From an uncultured Clostridia bacterium (lineage in GTDB: Bacteria > Bacillota > Clostridia > RUG12999): 30,685 nt of DNA. Location of the stretch: contig CATIYX010000254.1 of assembly GCA_949739095.1 (NCBI GenBank), forward strand, positions 1 to 30,685, in the 5' to 3' direction. The translations under genes and the position numbers were made by a program. Within the stretch, counting starts at the first letter, position 1; each line of letters opens with the position of its first letter. Positions 1 to 8,159 of the stretch are shown piece after piece. The notes beneath the pieces were generated by a model, which searched no databases, was not told the origin of the DNA, and saw only the letters and a program-made list of their open reading frames with translations.

Positions 1-1
1 C

Positions 2-625
2 GGAGGCGTTAGCGCAATCATTCCGACGCAGCCAACAGTACACTCTCAGCCGACAGCACAGCCACAGCCAACGCCATCTGTGGATTTGCCGTTTGCGGAT
101 ATGAAGGACGCGCAATGGGCAATACCTTATGTAGAGAAGCTCAAAGAAACGGGGGCGATTTCCGGAGACCAAAACGGGCAGTTCCATCCCAATGCGGCGG
201 CGTCCAGAGAAGAATTTGTAAAAATTCTGGTATGTGCGCTGGGAGAAAATGTAGACATAGAAACGACCGTAATGCTGCCTTTTGCAGACGTGGAAAGAAC
301 GGCATGGTATTATCCGTATTTGGTAAAAGCATATGAAATGAATTTGATTCAAGGCGTATCAGAAATAGAATTTGGTGTTGGACAAACGATTAGCCGTCAG
401 GATATGGCAACCGTTATTTTCCGGCGGATTAGCACGGGACAGGAGGAGGCGGCGGCAAATGTATTTGCGGACAGCAGTCAAATTGCAGACTGGGCAAAAG
501 AAGCGGTGAGTTACCTGAAAGCAGCTGGTATACTCAGTGGCGATGAACAGGGAAATTTCAATCCGTGGAATGCCACCACCAAAGCAGAAATAGCGAAGGT
601 AGTTTGTTCCATTTTAGAGCAATGA
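2..625 (+). CDS. C-terminal part of an SLH-domain cell-surface protein (5' end outside window)
   Basis: The reading frame is open from the first bases of the window and begins in a Pro/Thr/Gln-rich linker (roughly the first 26 codons), so the true start lies upstream. A GTG at position 80 is only an internal codon. After the linker come three S-layer homology repeats, each opening with an FAD-type motif (LPFADM, LPFADV, FADSSQ) and closing with a TRAE-like motif (SREE, SRQD, TKAE). SLH triplets bind pyruvylated secondary wall polymer and hold exported proteins on the Gram-positive surface. What the missing N-terminal part does cannot be told. The next gene has the same linker-plus-SLH layout and starts 60 bp downstream on the same strand, so the two may be co-transcribed. 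Confidence 0.88.
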   Translation, partial: GGVSAIIPTQPTVHSQPTAQPQPTPSVDLPFADMKDAQWAIPYVEKLKETGAISGDQNGQFHPNAAASREEFVKILVCALGENVDIETTVMLPFADVERTAWYYPYLVKAYEMNLIQGVSEIEFGVGQTISRQDMATVIFRRISTGQEEAAANVFADSSQIADWAKEAVSYLKAAGILSGDEQGNFNPWNATTKAEIAKVVCSILEQ

Positions 626-639
626 TACAGGGAACCGTG

Positions 640-663
640 GCAGGGCGGCAAATGCTGCCCTGC
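640..663 (+). terminator. Hairpin between the two SLH genes, possible attenuator
   Basis: A 10-bp stem with one G-U pair (GCAGGGCGGC / GCTGCCCTGC) and a 4-nt loop lies between the stop codon of the first SLH gene and the ribosome site of the next. It is followed by ATGGAAAA and not by a T-run, so it is a poor intrinsic terminator. It could reduce read-through or protect an RNA end. Confidence 0.3.
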
Positions 664-685
664 ATGGAAAAGGAGGATTTTTTAG

Positions 686-3600
686 ATGGGCAAATATAGA
701 TTTGGCGTGCTGCTGCTGGCTGTCGGCATGATGTTTTCTTCCATGGGCGTTTTAGCGGAAGAGCTGCAAGTGCAAATGCCGGAGGGAACGGTGGCAGTGC
801 GGGCTGACGGCGAACCGCTGACGATTGAAAATGCGACAAGCAACGCTGAGCTAAATGCGGCGATTCGCGCACTGAGCGATGAAGAATATGAAGAAGCCAT
901 GCGGACTTATCGCATTGACCCCATGCGTTTTCGCAATGGACTAACAAATGATAGCAAATTTGATGGACTGCCGGACGAAACATTTTTCGGCACATGGGAT
1001 GGTGAAAAATGGACGCAGGGACCCACGCTGAACTATGAGTATGTGGACAAAAACAGTCCCGATTTGTCGGCCGTGGAAGCGGCGGCAAAAGCCGGTGACT
1101 ATGCGCTGGCAAAACAGGAATGGCTGAACTATGCCCGTGCGGTGGAAAGTTACCGCGTGCGTCCTGTTTTGGGTAGCGGCGACCGGCAACAGAACTTGAC
1201 AGCAGATTTAATGTATGACCGCGTATATTGGAACCGCAACTCCAATGCAAAACTGGTGGATGTGAAGACGATAGGAAATGAAGAAGCAGATGTGGAAATT
1301 GATTTAAACAATGTTGTTTCCTATATTAAGGACGCATCGGCGCAAGAGGTAACATTCTATTTGGCGGCAGTTTATAAGGATGGCTCCCGTGCGGAATTTG
1401 ACAGCCGTAATAAAGAGGGCGGCAAGGGTCCTGTGATGGAGATTACTTCCAATGGTTCGACGAGACGGTTCTATCCGACAAACGATGCGACCATTTCAGG
1501 CGATGGATTGAAAGAAAAAACAGCAAGCAAACGTAAAAAATATGGTTTGGAAGATACACTGCAACTGGAAGAAAGCGTGAGCAGCATTGGAGAAGCGCGT
1601 ATCAATGTGAATGAATGTAACTGTGATGATGCGGCATCTCCGCTGCATACCAGGGACTGCCAGATTGTGAATGATGACACCAAACGAACCGTTATCAAGT
1701 TCAAACTGGATGGGGCGATTGCAGCGGACGAGGATGTGACTAATGCAACGCTGCGTCTGCATGGTAAAAATGCGTCCGGCGAAGGAACCATGAAGTTTTT
1801 GGTTCTTGTCACAAAAGAAAATCTGGAAAGTGACGCGACTAAAATTCCGTGGTCGGAAGAATCTATGGACTGGTGGTGGAACCAGACACTTTCCGGTTCT
1901 GACTCTGATATTGAAAAGAATTTTTCCAGACATATTGTTGCGAACTACAATGGACGTTCTTTTTCCAGTTGGTGTAAGCCCAGTGGAACAACACGCCGGT
2001 TCCGTGATGAATATAACCGCTTTGTAGGCAATATTGATACTTTTGTTCAGGAATATCAATGGGATAGTTCGCGCAAGGAAGAATATGCTGAGAGGGCTGT
2101 GCGGGACTTATATGCGATGGCGCTGCAAATTGGAACGGTTAGTATCAGTAACGACACCTATGGCGGCGGCAAACATGCAAGAAACCGTTTGGATATTGGA
2201 GCAAGAACGCCGAATTTGGTGAAAGTCATCAAACGGCTGGTAAATTGCGAGGCAATGACGCCGGAGGCCTATACGATTTTGACAAAATTCTGCTGGCGGC
2301 AAGGTTATGCGACCAGCGGATGGATTACTGCAAGCGGCAACTGGGGCGGATATGAAGAAACAGCAAACTATGCGGTTGCATGTGAATTTCCGGAATTTGT
2401 GCAATCGCCACAGTGGGAAAAGACTGTTTTGGAATATCTTGAAAAGACAGCAACATCCTATGTGATGGATGATTTAACCTGTACAGAAGTGCCGCTGCAA
2501 TATGCGTCTGTGGCAAAGGGAACGATTACGGCGTTTGAGGATATTCAAAAAGAAATCGGTTCGGAAAGACCACCCTATACGGAGGCTGTGGCGGATGCGC
2601 TGCACAATATTCAACGTTACACCATGTATTCCAGTGGTCCCGGTTACCGTGACCATCAGCAGGCTGATTCTGCACAGCATACGCGTTCCTATGCAAGCGG
2701 GTTTATGACAGAAGCAGTACAGTTCAACGACCCGGAACTGCTCTACGCAGCAACAGACGGTAAAAAAGGGCAGGCGCCGCCCTTTACTTCCATCATTTTC
2801 AAAACAGGAAAGAAAGTCGCTATGCGAACAGGCTGGGATGCAAACGCAAACTATTTGTTCACACAAATGGATGGCGGCATATCTTCCCATGGTCAACAGG
2901 ACGACCACGCCATTTCTCTGTTTGCTTATGGAAAATATCTCATTGCAGATACCTCCTATACAGGTGCACAGGGAGCGGCAAATACTTGGTTGCAAGGCAC
3001 ATGGGGACATAGCACGGTGATTATTGACGACAAAAACCAGAAAGCATATGGAGCGACCCAATCAGGCACCATCAATGAATGGGGTTCAAACAATCACTAT
3101 GATTTCTATAGTGGTACCACGCCCAACTATTCCAATGCGGGCGTGACACCAACACGGGAAATTTTGTTTGTTAAGCCCGGTTTTTGGATTTTGTCCGACT
3201 ATCTGGTGCCAGACGATATGAATGTTGCACACACCTATGAACAGCGGTGGATTATGATGCCGGATGCGAATATGAGTATTGACGAAGGGACAAACATCAC
3301 ACGTTCCAATTATGACGATGTGAATATTCAAGTCGTTCCGGTCGCTTCCTCTACCTATGATAGTGTTGGAATTGAAGACGGCATGATGGGCGGCGGAACA
3401 GGTTCTCTCACCAGCACACAATACGTAGATTATGAAAAAACGCAAAAAACAGGCATTCAGACCTATAACACAATTTTGTATCCGGAAAACGTTGGGCAGA
3501 ATCATGAAATTAAAACAAAACCGCTGGCTGTTGGAAATGTGCAAAATGAAGGTGCAAGCGCATTCCAGTTCACCGTGCAGGATACCAATACAGGGTCATT

Positions 3601-4783
3601 AATGGACGCAAGTTATTATTTACTGCATGACAAAACGCAGCGGGCGGAGCGGACATTTGGTGATTATACCTTTAACGGACAGATGGCATATGTAGAGAAA
3701 ACCAACGGAGAGCTTTCCGGCATTATGCTGCGCGATGTGGCAAATGCGGAAGAAGGGCTGAAGCTGACAGACAATATTGATGGGCGAACCTTGGTGCAAA
3801 CCACGGTACCTATACAGGATTTGAGTATCCGTTATAATGGAGATAGAGTGGAAATCCAAACCCATCAGGATATTTCCAAAGATGCAAGAACTGTTACCAT
3901 TCGCGGTCTGGAAACGGAAGGGTTGAATTTCTATGCGCCGTATACCGTACAGGAACTGAAGATAGATGGTACGATTTATAAAAAAGGAACTGATTTTAAA
4001 CAAAGTGGTACAACGGTTTATTTTGGCGAAAAATTTATGGATGGCGAAGCAGTGAATCCTACGCCAACACCTAAGCCGACTTATTCTGCACCGCAGCATG
4101 GCGGCGGTGGCGGAGGTGGAAGCGCAACGGTAAAACCGGTGGTGACACCTGCACCAATAGGGACTACGGAGCCTACACCAACAGCAAATCCGGTGCCGGG
4201 ACCGAATGTAACGCCTACGCCGATGGCAACACCGAACTTGTCAAGTTTGGAAGGGCATTGGGCAAAAGATGAGATTGGTACGCTGGTGGAAAAGAAAGTT
4301 GTCAGTGGCAATGAAAAAGGAGAGTTGAATTTGCAGGGAACCATGACTCGTGCGGAATTTTTGGCAATGGTTCTGCGAGGAATGGGTACGGAAATCATTT
4401 CTTATGCAGGCGGCTTTGTCGACGTATCCGCGGACGCGTGGTATGCGGACATCATGCAGACCGCCTTTGATAAAGGTATCATTGTGGGAGATGGCAATGG
4501 TGTGAATCCCGAAGGAAATATCACGCGGGAGGAAATGGCAAAAATTTTGGTTGAAATCTATGGACAGCTCGGAGCAGAAGAACAACCGTCGACAGCGACA
4601 GCAACAATTTCGGATGCGGCACAAATCAGCGAATGGGCGAAAGTATATGTAGAAAAAGCCTATGCACTGGGATTGCTCAGTGGAATGCCCGATGGAAGAT
4701 TTGCACCGAAGGAAAACATGTTGCGGGAACAAGGCATGGTCGCGATATACCGTATTTTAGATAAGACAGGTCGGCTGTCATAA
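686..4783 (+). CDS. Secreted heparinase II/III-like polysaccharide lyase family protein with C-terminal SLH anchors
   Basis: Encodes 1365 aa; ATG is preceded by AAAAGGAGGA at good spacing. A signal peptide (cleavage likely after VLA, residue 24) is followed by a region of about 300 aa with no match I recognise, and a stretch at about 310-400 with a Cys cluster (NECNCDD) and TVIKFKLDG, which resembles DNRLRE/CBM96-type beta domains. An alpha-helical part (about 465-680) and a beta-rich part with SHGQQDDHAISL at about 733 resemble the toroid and Hepar_II_III domain of heparinase II/III-like lyases, which cleave uronic-acid polysaccharides by beta-elimination. Then follow a P/T linker with a Gly run (about 1124-1180) and three SLH repeats (about 1185-1365); the last repeat has LREQ in place of TRAE. 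Probably a wall-bound glycan-degrading enzyme; the substrate cannot be read from sequence. Confidence 0.8.
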   Translation: MGKYRFGVLLLAVGMMFSSMGVLAEELQVQMPEGTVAVRADGEPLTIENATSNAELNAAIRALSDEEYEEAMRTYRIDPMRFRNGLTNDSKFDGLPDETFFGTWDGEKWTQGPTLNYEYVDKNSPDLSAVEAAAKAGDYALAKQEWLNYARAVESYRVRPVLGSGDRQQNLTADLMYDRVYWNRNSNAKLVDVKTIGNEEADVEIDLNNVVSYIKDASAQEVTFYLAAVYKDGSRAEFDSRNKEGGKGPVMEITSNGSTRRFYPTNDATISGDGLKEKTASKRKKYGLEDTLQLEESVSSIGEARINVNECNCDDAASPLHTRDCQIVNDDTKRTVIKFKLDGAIAADEDVTNATLRLHGKNASGEGTMKFLVLVTKENLESDATKIPWSEESMDWWWNQTLSGSDSDIEKNFSRHIVANYNGRSFSSWCKPSGTTRRFRDEYNRFVGNIDTFVQEYQWDSSRKEEYAERAVRDLYAMALQIGTVSISNDTYGGGKHARNRLDIGARTPNLVKVIKRLVNCEAMTPEAYTILTKFCWRQGYATSGWITASGNWGGYEETANYAVACEFPEFVQSPQWEKTVLEYLEKTATSYVMDDLTCTEVPLQYASVAKGTITAFEDIQKEIGSERPPYTEAVADALHNIQRYTMYSSGPGYRDHQQADSAQHTRSYASGFMTEAVQFNDPELLYAATDGKKGQAPPFTSIIFKTGKKVAMRTGWDANANYLFTQMDGGISSHGQQDDHAISLFAYGKYLIADTSYTGAQGAANTWLQGTWGHSTVIIDDKNQKAYGATQSGTINEWGSNNHYDFYSGTTPNYSNAGVTPTREILFVKPGFWILSDYLVPDDMNVAHTYEQRWIMMPDANMSIDEGTNITRSNYDDVNIQVVPVASSTYDSVGIEDGMMGGGTGSLTSTQYVDYEKTQKTGIQTYNTILYPENVGQNHEIKTKPLAVGNVQNEGASAFQFTVQDTNTGSLMDASYYLLHDKTQRAERTFGDYTFNGQMAYVEKTNGELSGIMLRDVANAEEGLKLTDNIDGRTLVQTTVPIQDLSIRYNGDRVEIQTHQDISKDARTVTIRGLETEGLNFYAPYTVQELKIDGTIYKKGTDFKQSGTTVYFGEKFMDGEAVNPTPTPKPTYSAPQHGGGGGGGSATVKPVVTPAPIGTTEPTPTANPVPGPNVTPTPMATPNLSSLEGHWAKDEIGTLVEKKVVSGNEKGELNLQGTMTRAEFLAMVLRGMGTEIISYAGGFVDVSADAWYADIMQTAFDKGIIVGDGNGVNPEGNITREEMAKILVEIYGQLGAEEQPSTATATISDAAQISEWAKVYVEKAYALGLLSGMPDGRFAPKENMLREQGMVAIYRILDKTGRLS

Positions 4784-4795
4784 TGATAAAACAAA

Positions 4796-4831
4796 GGCGT
4801 CTGCCCCTTTTGGGTAGGCGCTTTTGCTTTT
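4796..4831 (+). terminator. Rho-independent terminator after the heparinase-like gene
   Basis: Stem GCGTCTGCCC / GGGTAGGCGC (10 bp, two G-U pairs), loop CTTTT, followed by TTTTGCTTTT. It starts 13 bp after the stop codon and separates the SLH genes from the LysR region. Confidence 0.85.
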
Positions 4832-5008
4832 GTAAAGACAATCGCCTATTACCTCAAATGGAATGGAGTGGGTACATAAATAATGTCCGTCACAGTGCCA
4901 AGTATGAATTGCGTCAGATAATAAAAATTATATTATTAAAGATGAGATAACTTTTTTCAAGGGATAATTTGATGTTTTTTAATTATTTATGAATAATAAG
5001 CTAAAATC

Positions 5009-5037
5009 TTGTATTTTCCACCATTGTATGATAGAAT
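5009..5037 (+). promoter_or_regulatory. Predicted sigma-A promoter of the LysR gene
   Basis: TTGTAT (5009-5014), a 17-bp spacer, then TAGAAT (5032-5037), 33 bp before the start codon. Just upstream, TTATT-N4-AATAA (4983-4996) is a small dyad that could be an autoregulatory site; this is weak evidence in AT-rich DNA. The stretch 4832-4982 holds nothing else I can identify. Confidence 0.55.
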
Positions 5038-5070
5038 AAAATAAATTTCAACTACGCAGGAGGTGGAAAT

Positions 5071-5964
5071 ATGTATAACAAGCATTTGGAAACATTTATT
5101 TGTGTTGCGGATTTAGGCAGCTTTTCAAAAGCGGCTGACGCACTGTACATCTCCTCTACCGCTGTAATAAAGCAAATAAACCTTTTAGAACAAGAACTAA
5201 ATCTGCAGCTTTTTGAAAGAACGCACAGAGGAATTGCTTTAACAAAAGCCGGACGTTCTATTTACGGCGACGCAAAATATTTAATACAATATTCGAAAGA
5301 TTCACTTACCCGAGCACAAAACGCAATGCAGAGCGAGGAAAAGATTATCCGAATAGGAAGTTCGCTGATGACGCCCTCACAATTCATCCTTGAATTGTGG
5401 CCGAAAGTCAAAAAGCGATGCCCTGATATTAAGTTTCAGATAGTACCTTTTGAAAATACTCCAGAAAATGCGCGTGAAATTCTTGCTAATCTTGGCGCGA
5501 ATATTGATATTGTATCAGGGTGGTTTGATGAAGGTTTTTTAGGAAGTCGCGGCTGCTGCGCTTTGAAGTTGGAAGACGAACCTATAAGCTGCGCTTTGTC
5601 AATCAATCACAGACTTGCCTTTAGGGAAAAGCTTAATATATCAGATTTATACGGTGAAAATGTTATGCTGATAAAACGCGGCTGGAACAAGCACACTGAC
5701 GCTATACGTGATGAACTTTGGTCAGAACACCCGCAAATAAACATAATTGATGTGCCATTTTTCAATGTTGATGTGTTTAACCAATGCGAAAGCAGCAACG
5801 ATATTTTAATAGGCTTCGGCAAATGGGAAAACGTCCACCCATTACTTAGAATTGTCCCAATTGAATGGGATTACGCTATTCCGTTCGGCATCTTACATTC
5901 ACCTGCACCATCCGAACCTGTCTCCGAATTTTTAGAAGCCGTATCAAATATATACAATAAATAA
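5071..5964 (+). CDS. LysR-type transcriptional regulator
   Basis: Encodes 297 aa, the normal length for the family, with AGGAGGTGG just before ATG. Residues 1-60 form the winged helix-turn-helix (FSKAADALYISSTAVIKQI, then LFERTHRGIALTKAG), the classic LysR N-terminus. Residues from about 90 form the two-lobed effector-binding domain. LysR proteins usually act as tetramers that bend promoter DNA and activate neighbouring genes when a small molecule binds. This gene reads in the same direction as the cluster, has its own promoter and terminator, and lies directly before a 46-bp promoter block that recurs at 14554. It is therefore the obvious candidate controller of both downstream units; the effector is unknown. 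Family assignment is firm; the regulatory target is inferred. Confidence 0.93.
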   Translation: MYNKHLETFICVADLGSFSKAADALYISSTAVIKQINLLEQELNLQLFERTHRGIALTKAGRSIYGDAKYLIQYSKDSLTRAQNAMQSEEKIIRIGSSLMTPSQFILELWPKVKKRCPDIKFQIVPFENTPENAREILANLGANIDIVSGWFDEGFLGSRGCCALKLEDEPISCALSINHRLAFREKLNISDLYGENVMLIKRGWNKHTDAIRDELWSEHPQINIIDVPFFNVDVFNQCESSNDILIGFGKWENVHPLLRIVPIEWDYAIPFGILHSPAPSEPVSEFLEAVSNIYNK

Positions 5965-5967
5965 CGC

Positions 5968-5998
5968 GGAACCGCTTAAATAGGCGGTTCTTTTTTTT
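5968..5998 (+). terminator. Rho-independent terminator after lysR
   Basis: Perfect stem GAACCGC / GCGGTTC with an 8-nt loop, followed directly by eight T residues. It isolates lysR from the operon promoter that begins at 5999. Confidence 0.92.
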
Positions 5999-6067
5999 GT
6001 GTAAACCTTTTCGTTATAACTGATAAACTAAACGGTACTTCTGTTCGAATATAAGCTGTGCTACAAT
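5999..6067 (+). promoter_or_regulatory. Promoter-operator A: conserved 46-bp block plus -35/-10
   Basis: The block 5999-6044 matches 14554-14599 at all but about five positions, without gaps. Its core GTTATAACTGATAAACTAA contains the palindrome GTTATAAC and TTATAACTGATAA (6014-6026), which fits the T-N11-A dyad of LysR-type boxes. The block ends in TTCTGT (6039-6044), a poor -35, exactly 17 bp before TACAAT (6062-6067). A poor -35 abutted by a conserved upstream box is what an activator-dependent promoter looks like. Transcription would start near 6074, leaving a leader of about 20 nt. Confidence 0.72.
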
Positions 6068-6093
6068 GTAATTAAAGAAAGCGGGGAATAAAT

Positions 6094-7263
6094 ATGAACA
6101 ATTTTATTTTTGAAAACAGCACAAAAGTATGTTTTGGCAAAGGATGTGTAAAAGAATTTCTTGCCTGCAAGCTGAAAAGCTATGGAAATAATATAATGCT
6201 TGCCTATGGAGGCAACTCAATCAAGCAAAACGGCATTTATGATGAGATAAAAGCTATTCTTGAAAATGAGGGCAAGAATATCATTGAATTTTCAGGCATT
6301 ATGCCAAACCCGACCTATAAAAAAGTTTTAGAGGGCGCTAAACTTGCAAAGGAAAACAGCATTGATATTATCTTGGGAGTCGGCGGCGGTTCAGTTATGG
6401 ATTGCTGTAAGGCGGTATCGTTGGCGGCAGCGTATGACGGCGACATTTGGGAGGATTATTGGGAAAAAGCCGGAGTAATCTATTTTGAACCTGTTCCGCT
6501 CGGCGTAATTGTAACGGTTACAGGAACAGGAAGCGAATGTAACGGTGGTGCGGTAATCACGAATGAGGACAAGAAAACTAAAACAGGGCGCGATTACCCA
6601 AAATGCAACCCAAAATTTGCGCTTATGGATCCTGAATATACTATGAGTGTTCCGAAACTGCAAACCGCGTCGGGCGGATTTGATATTTTATCGCATATAA
6701 TGGAAACTTATTTTAGTAAAACAGACGAGGACAATGTTTCGGACGATATTTCCGAAGCTCTTATGAAAAGCGTAATCAGGAATTTGCCAAAAGTGCTTGA
6801 AAACCCGAATGACTATACTGCAAGAAGCAATCTGATGTGGGCGGCGACAATGGCTGAAAACAGAATTATCAAGCTCGGCAAGGCTTGCGATTTTCAGGCA
6901 CATCAAATTGAACATCAGCTCGGCGCTTATACAGACTGTAATCACGGTTGCGGATTAGCGGTTATTCACCCGTCATATTATCGTCATATTTATAAAGACG
7001 GAATTTGTAAATTTGTTAAATTTGCAAGAACTGTATGGAATATTCCGACAGAAGGCAAAAATTCGGACGAAGTCGCTACGCTTGGCATACAGGCATTGGA
7101 GGATTTTATAAAAAAAATCGGACTTCCGACAACGCTTCGTGAGCTTGGAATGGAGGATAAAGAAATGCTGCCCGATATAGCCGCCTCGTGTAATATCGCG
7201 CCAGGTAGCTACGGTAATATGAGCAAAGATTTGATTTTAGAAATATTGAATGAATGTTTTTAA
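6094..7263 (+). CDS. Iron-containing (group III) alcohol dehydrogenase, NADPH-dependent butanol-dehydrogenase type
   Basis: Encodes 389 aa, typical for the family. It interconverts aldehydes and alcohols in the cytoplasm; relatives of the BdhA/YqhD type mostly reduce aldehydes with NADPH. The cofactor motif GGGS is at 97-100 with Asp103. The metal ligands are all present at family spacing: Asp197 and His201 (FDILSH), His270 and His284, with the extra His274 between them. A GGGG ribosome site lies 7 bp before ATG. It is the first gene of unit A and is followed after 13 bp by an aldo/keto reductase, so the start of the operon is devoted to carbonyl/alcohol chemistry. The natural substrate is not deducible. 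Confidence 0.92.
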   Translation: MNNFIFENSTKVCFGKGCVKEFLACKLKSYGNNIMLAYGGNSIKQNGIYDEIKAILENEGKNIIEFSGIMPNPTYKKVLEGAKLAKENSIDIILGVGGGSVMDCCKAVSLAAAYDGDIWEDYWEKAGVIYFEPVPLGVIVTVTGTGSECNGGAVITNEDKKTKTGRDYPKCNPKFALMDPEYTMSVPKLQTASGGFDILSHIMETYFSKTDEDNVSDDISEALMKSVIRNLPKVLENPNDYTARSNLMWAATMAENRIIKLGKACDFQAHQIEHQLGAYTDCNHGCGLAVIHPSYYRHIYKDGICKFVKFARTVWNIPTEGKNSDEVATLGIQALEDFIKKIGLPTTLRELGMEDKEMLPDIAASCNIAPGSYGNMSKDLILEILNECF

Positions 7264-7276
7264 GGAGGATAGTTCA

Positions 7277-8128
7277 ATGGAATTTGTAACATTAAACAAT
7301 GGCGTCAAAATGCCGCTGGCAGGCTTTGGAGTATTTCAAGTGCCGGACAGCGAAGCGTGTGAAAAGGCAGTGCTTGACGCAATCGAAAGCGGTTATCGCC
7401 TGATTGATACTGCGGCAGCATATATGAACGAGGAAGCCGTCGGAACGGCAATCAAGAAAAGCGGCGTACCGCGTGAAGAACTGTTTATCACAACAAAATT
7501 GTGGATACAGGATACAAGCTATGAAGGCGCGAAAGCAGCGATTGAAGTCTCGCTGAAAAAGCTCGGGCTTGAATATCTTGACTTGTACCTTATTCATCAG
7601 CCTATGGGCGACTATATCGGCGCATACCGCGCTATGGAAGAAGTCTATAAGGTTGGTGGATTGAAAGCAATCGGTATTTGTAATTTCTATCCTGAGCGTC
7701 TTGCGGATTTTTGCGAAACAGTAGAGATTATGCCTATGGTAAATCAAATTGAATTGCACCCTTTCTTCCAACAGCAAAAGGCACTTGATTTGATGAAAGA
7801 ATACGGTGTTGTCCCTGAAGCGTGGGGACCGTTTGCGGAGGGGAAATATGGGATATTCACGCACCCTGTCTTAACAGAAATCGGCAAAAAGTATGGAAAA
7901 ACTGCAGCACAAGTTGCTTTACGGTGGAATGTGGAACGCGGAGTGGTGGTAATACCTAAGTCCGTTCATAAGGAGCGAATGGAGCAGAATTTTGATATTT
8001 GGGATTTTGCCCTGACAAGTGAAGATATGAAACAAATTGCAGCGCTTGACACAGGACACAGCGAGATTGTAAATCACTATGACCCCAATTTTGTAAAAAT
8101 GTTACATGGAATGAAAATACACAATTAA
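7277..8128 (+). CDS. Aldo/keto reductase (2,5-diketogluconate reductase / YvgN-like)
   Basis: Encodes 283 aa from ATG 7277, chosen because AAGGAGG lies 8 bp upstream; an in-frame ATG at 7250 would overlap the preceding gene and has no ribosome site. The TIM-barrel AKR fold is clear: MPLAGFGVFQ at the N-terminus, the catalytic tetrad Asp44, Tyr49, Lys74 and His107, and the NADPH-binding segment VVVIPKSVHKERM near the C-terminus. AKRs reduce aldehydes and ketones with NADPH. It is the second gene of unit A. A second, differently related AKR closes the same unit at 13460, so two carbonyl reductases of different subfamilies are co-expressed. Confidence 0.92.
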   Translation: MEFVTLNNGVKMPLAGFGVFQVPDSEACEKAVLDAIESGYRLIDTAAAYMNEEAVGTAIKKSGVPREELFITTKLWIQDTSYEGAKAAIEVSLKKLGLEYLDLYLIHQPMGDYIGAYRAMEEVYKVGGLKAIGICNFYPERLADFCETVEIMPMVNQIELHPFFQQQKALDLMKEYGVVPEAWGPFAEGKYGIFTHPVLTEIGKKYGKTAAQVALRWNVERGVVVIPKSVHKERMEQNFDIWDFALTSEDMKQIAALDTGHSEIVNHYDPNFVKMLHGMKIHN

Positions 8129-8159
8129 ATATAATTCAATGAAGAAAGGAAGAAAAACA

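Noticed and set aside
558..1250. Long open frame (230 codons) on the minus strand across the SLH/heparinase junction
   Set aside because: It is antisense to two clear genes, rich in His/Pro/Cys/Arg as expected for antisense frames, and has no ribosome site or known domain.
7250..7276. N-terminal extension of the first aldo/keto reductase
   Set aside because: It would overlap the dehydrogenase stop and swallow the AAGGAGG ribosome site.
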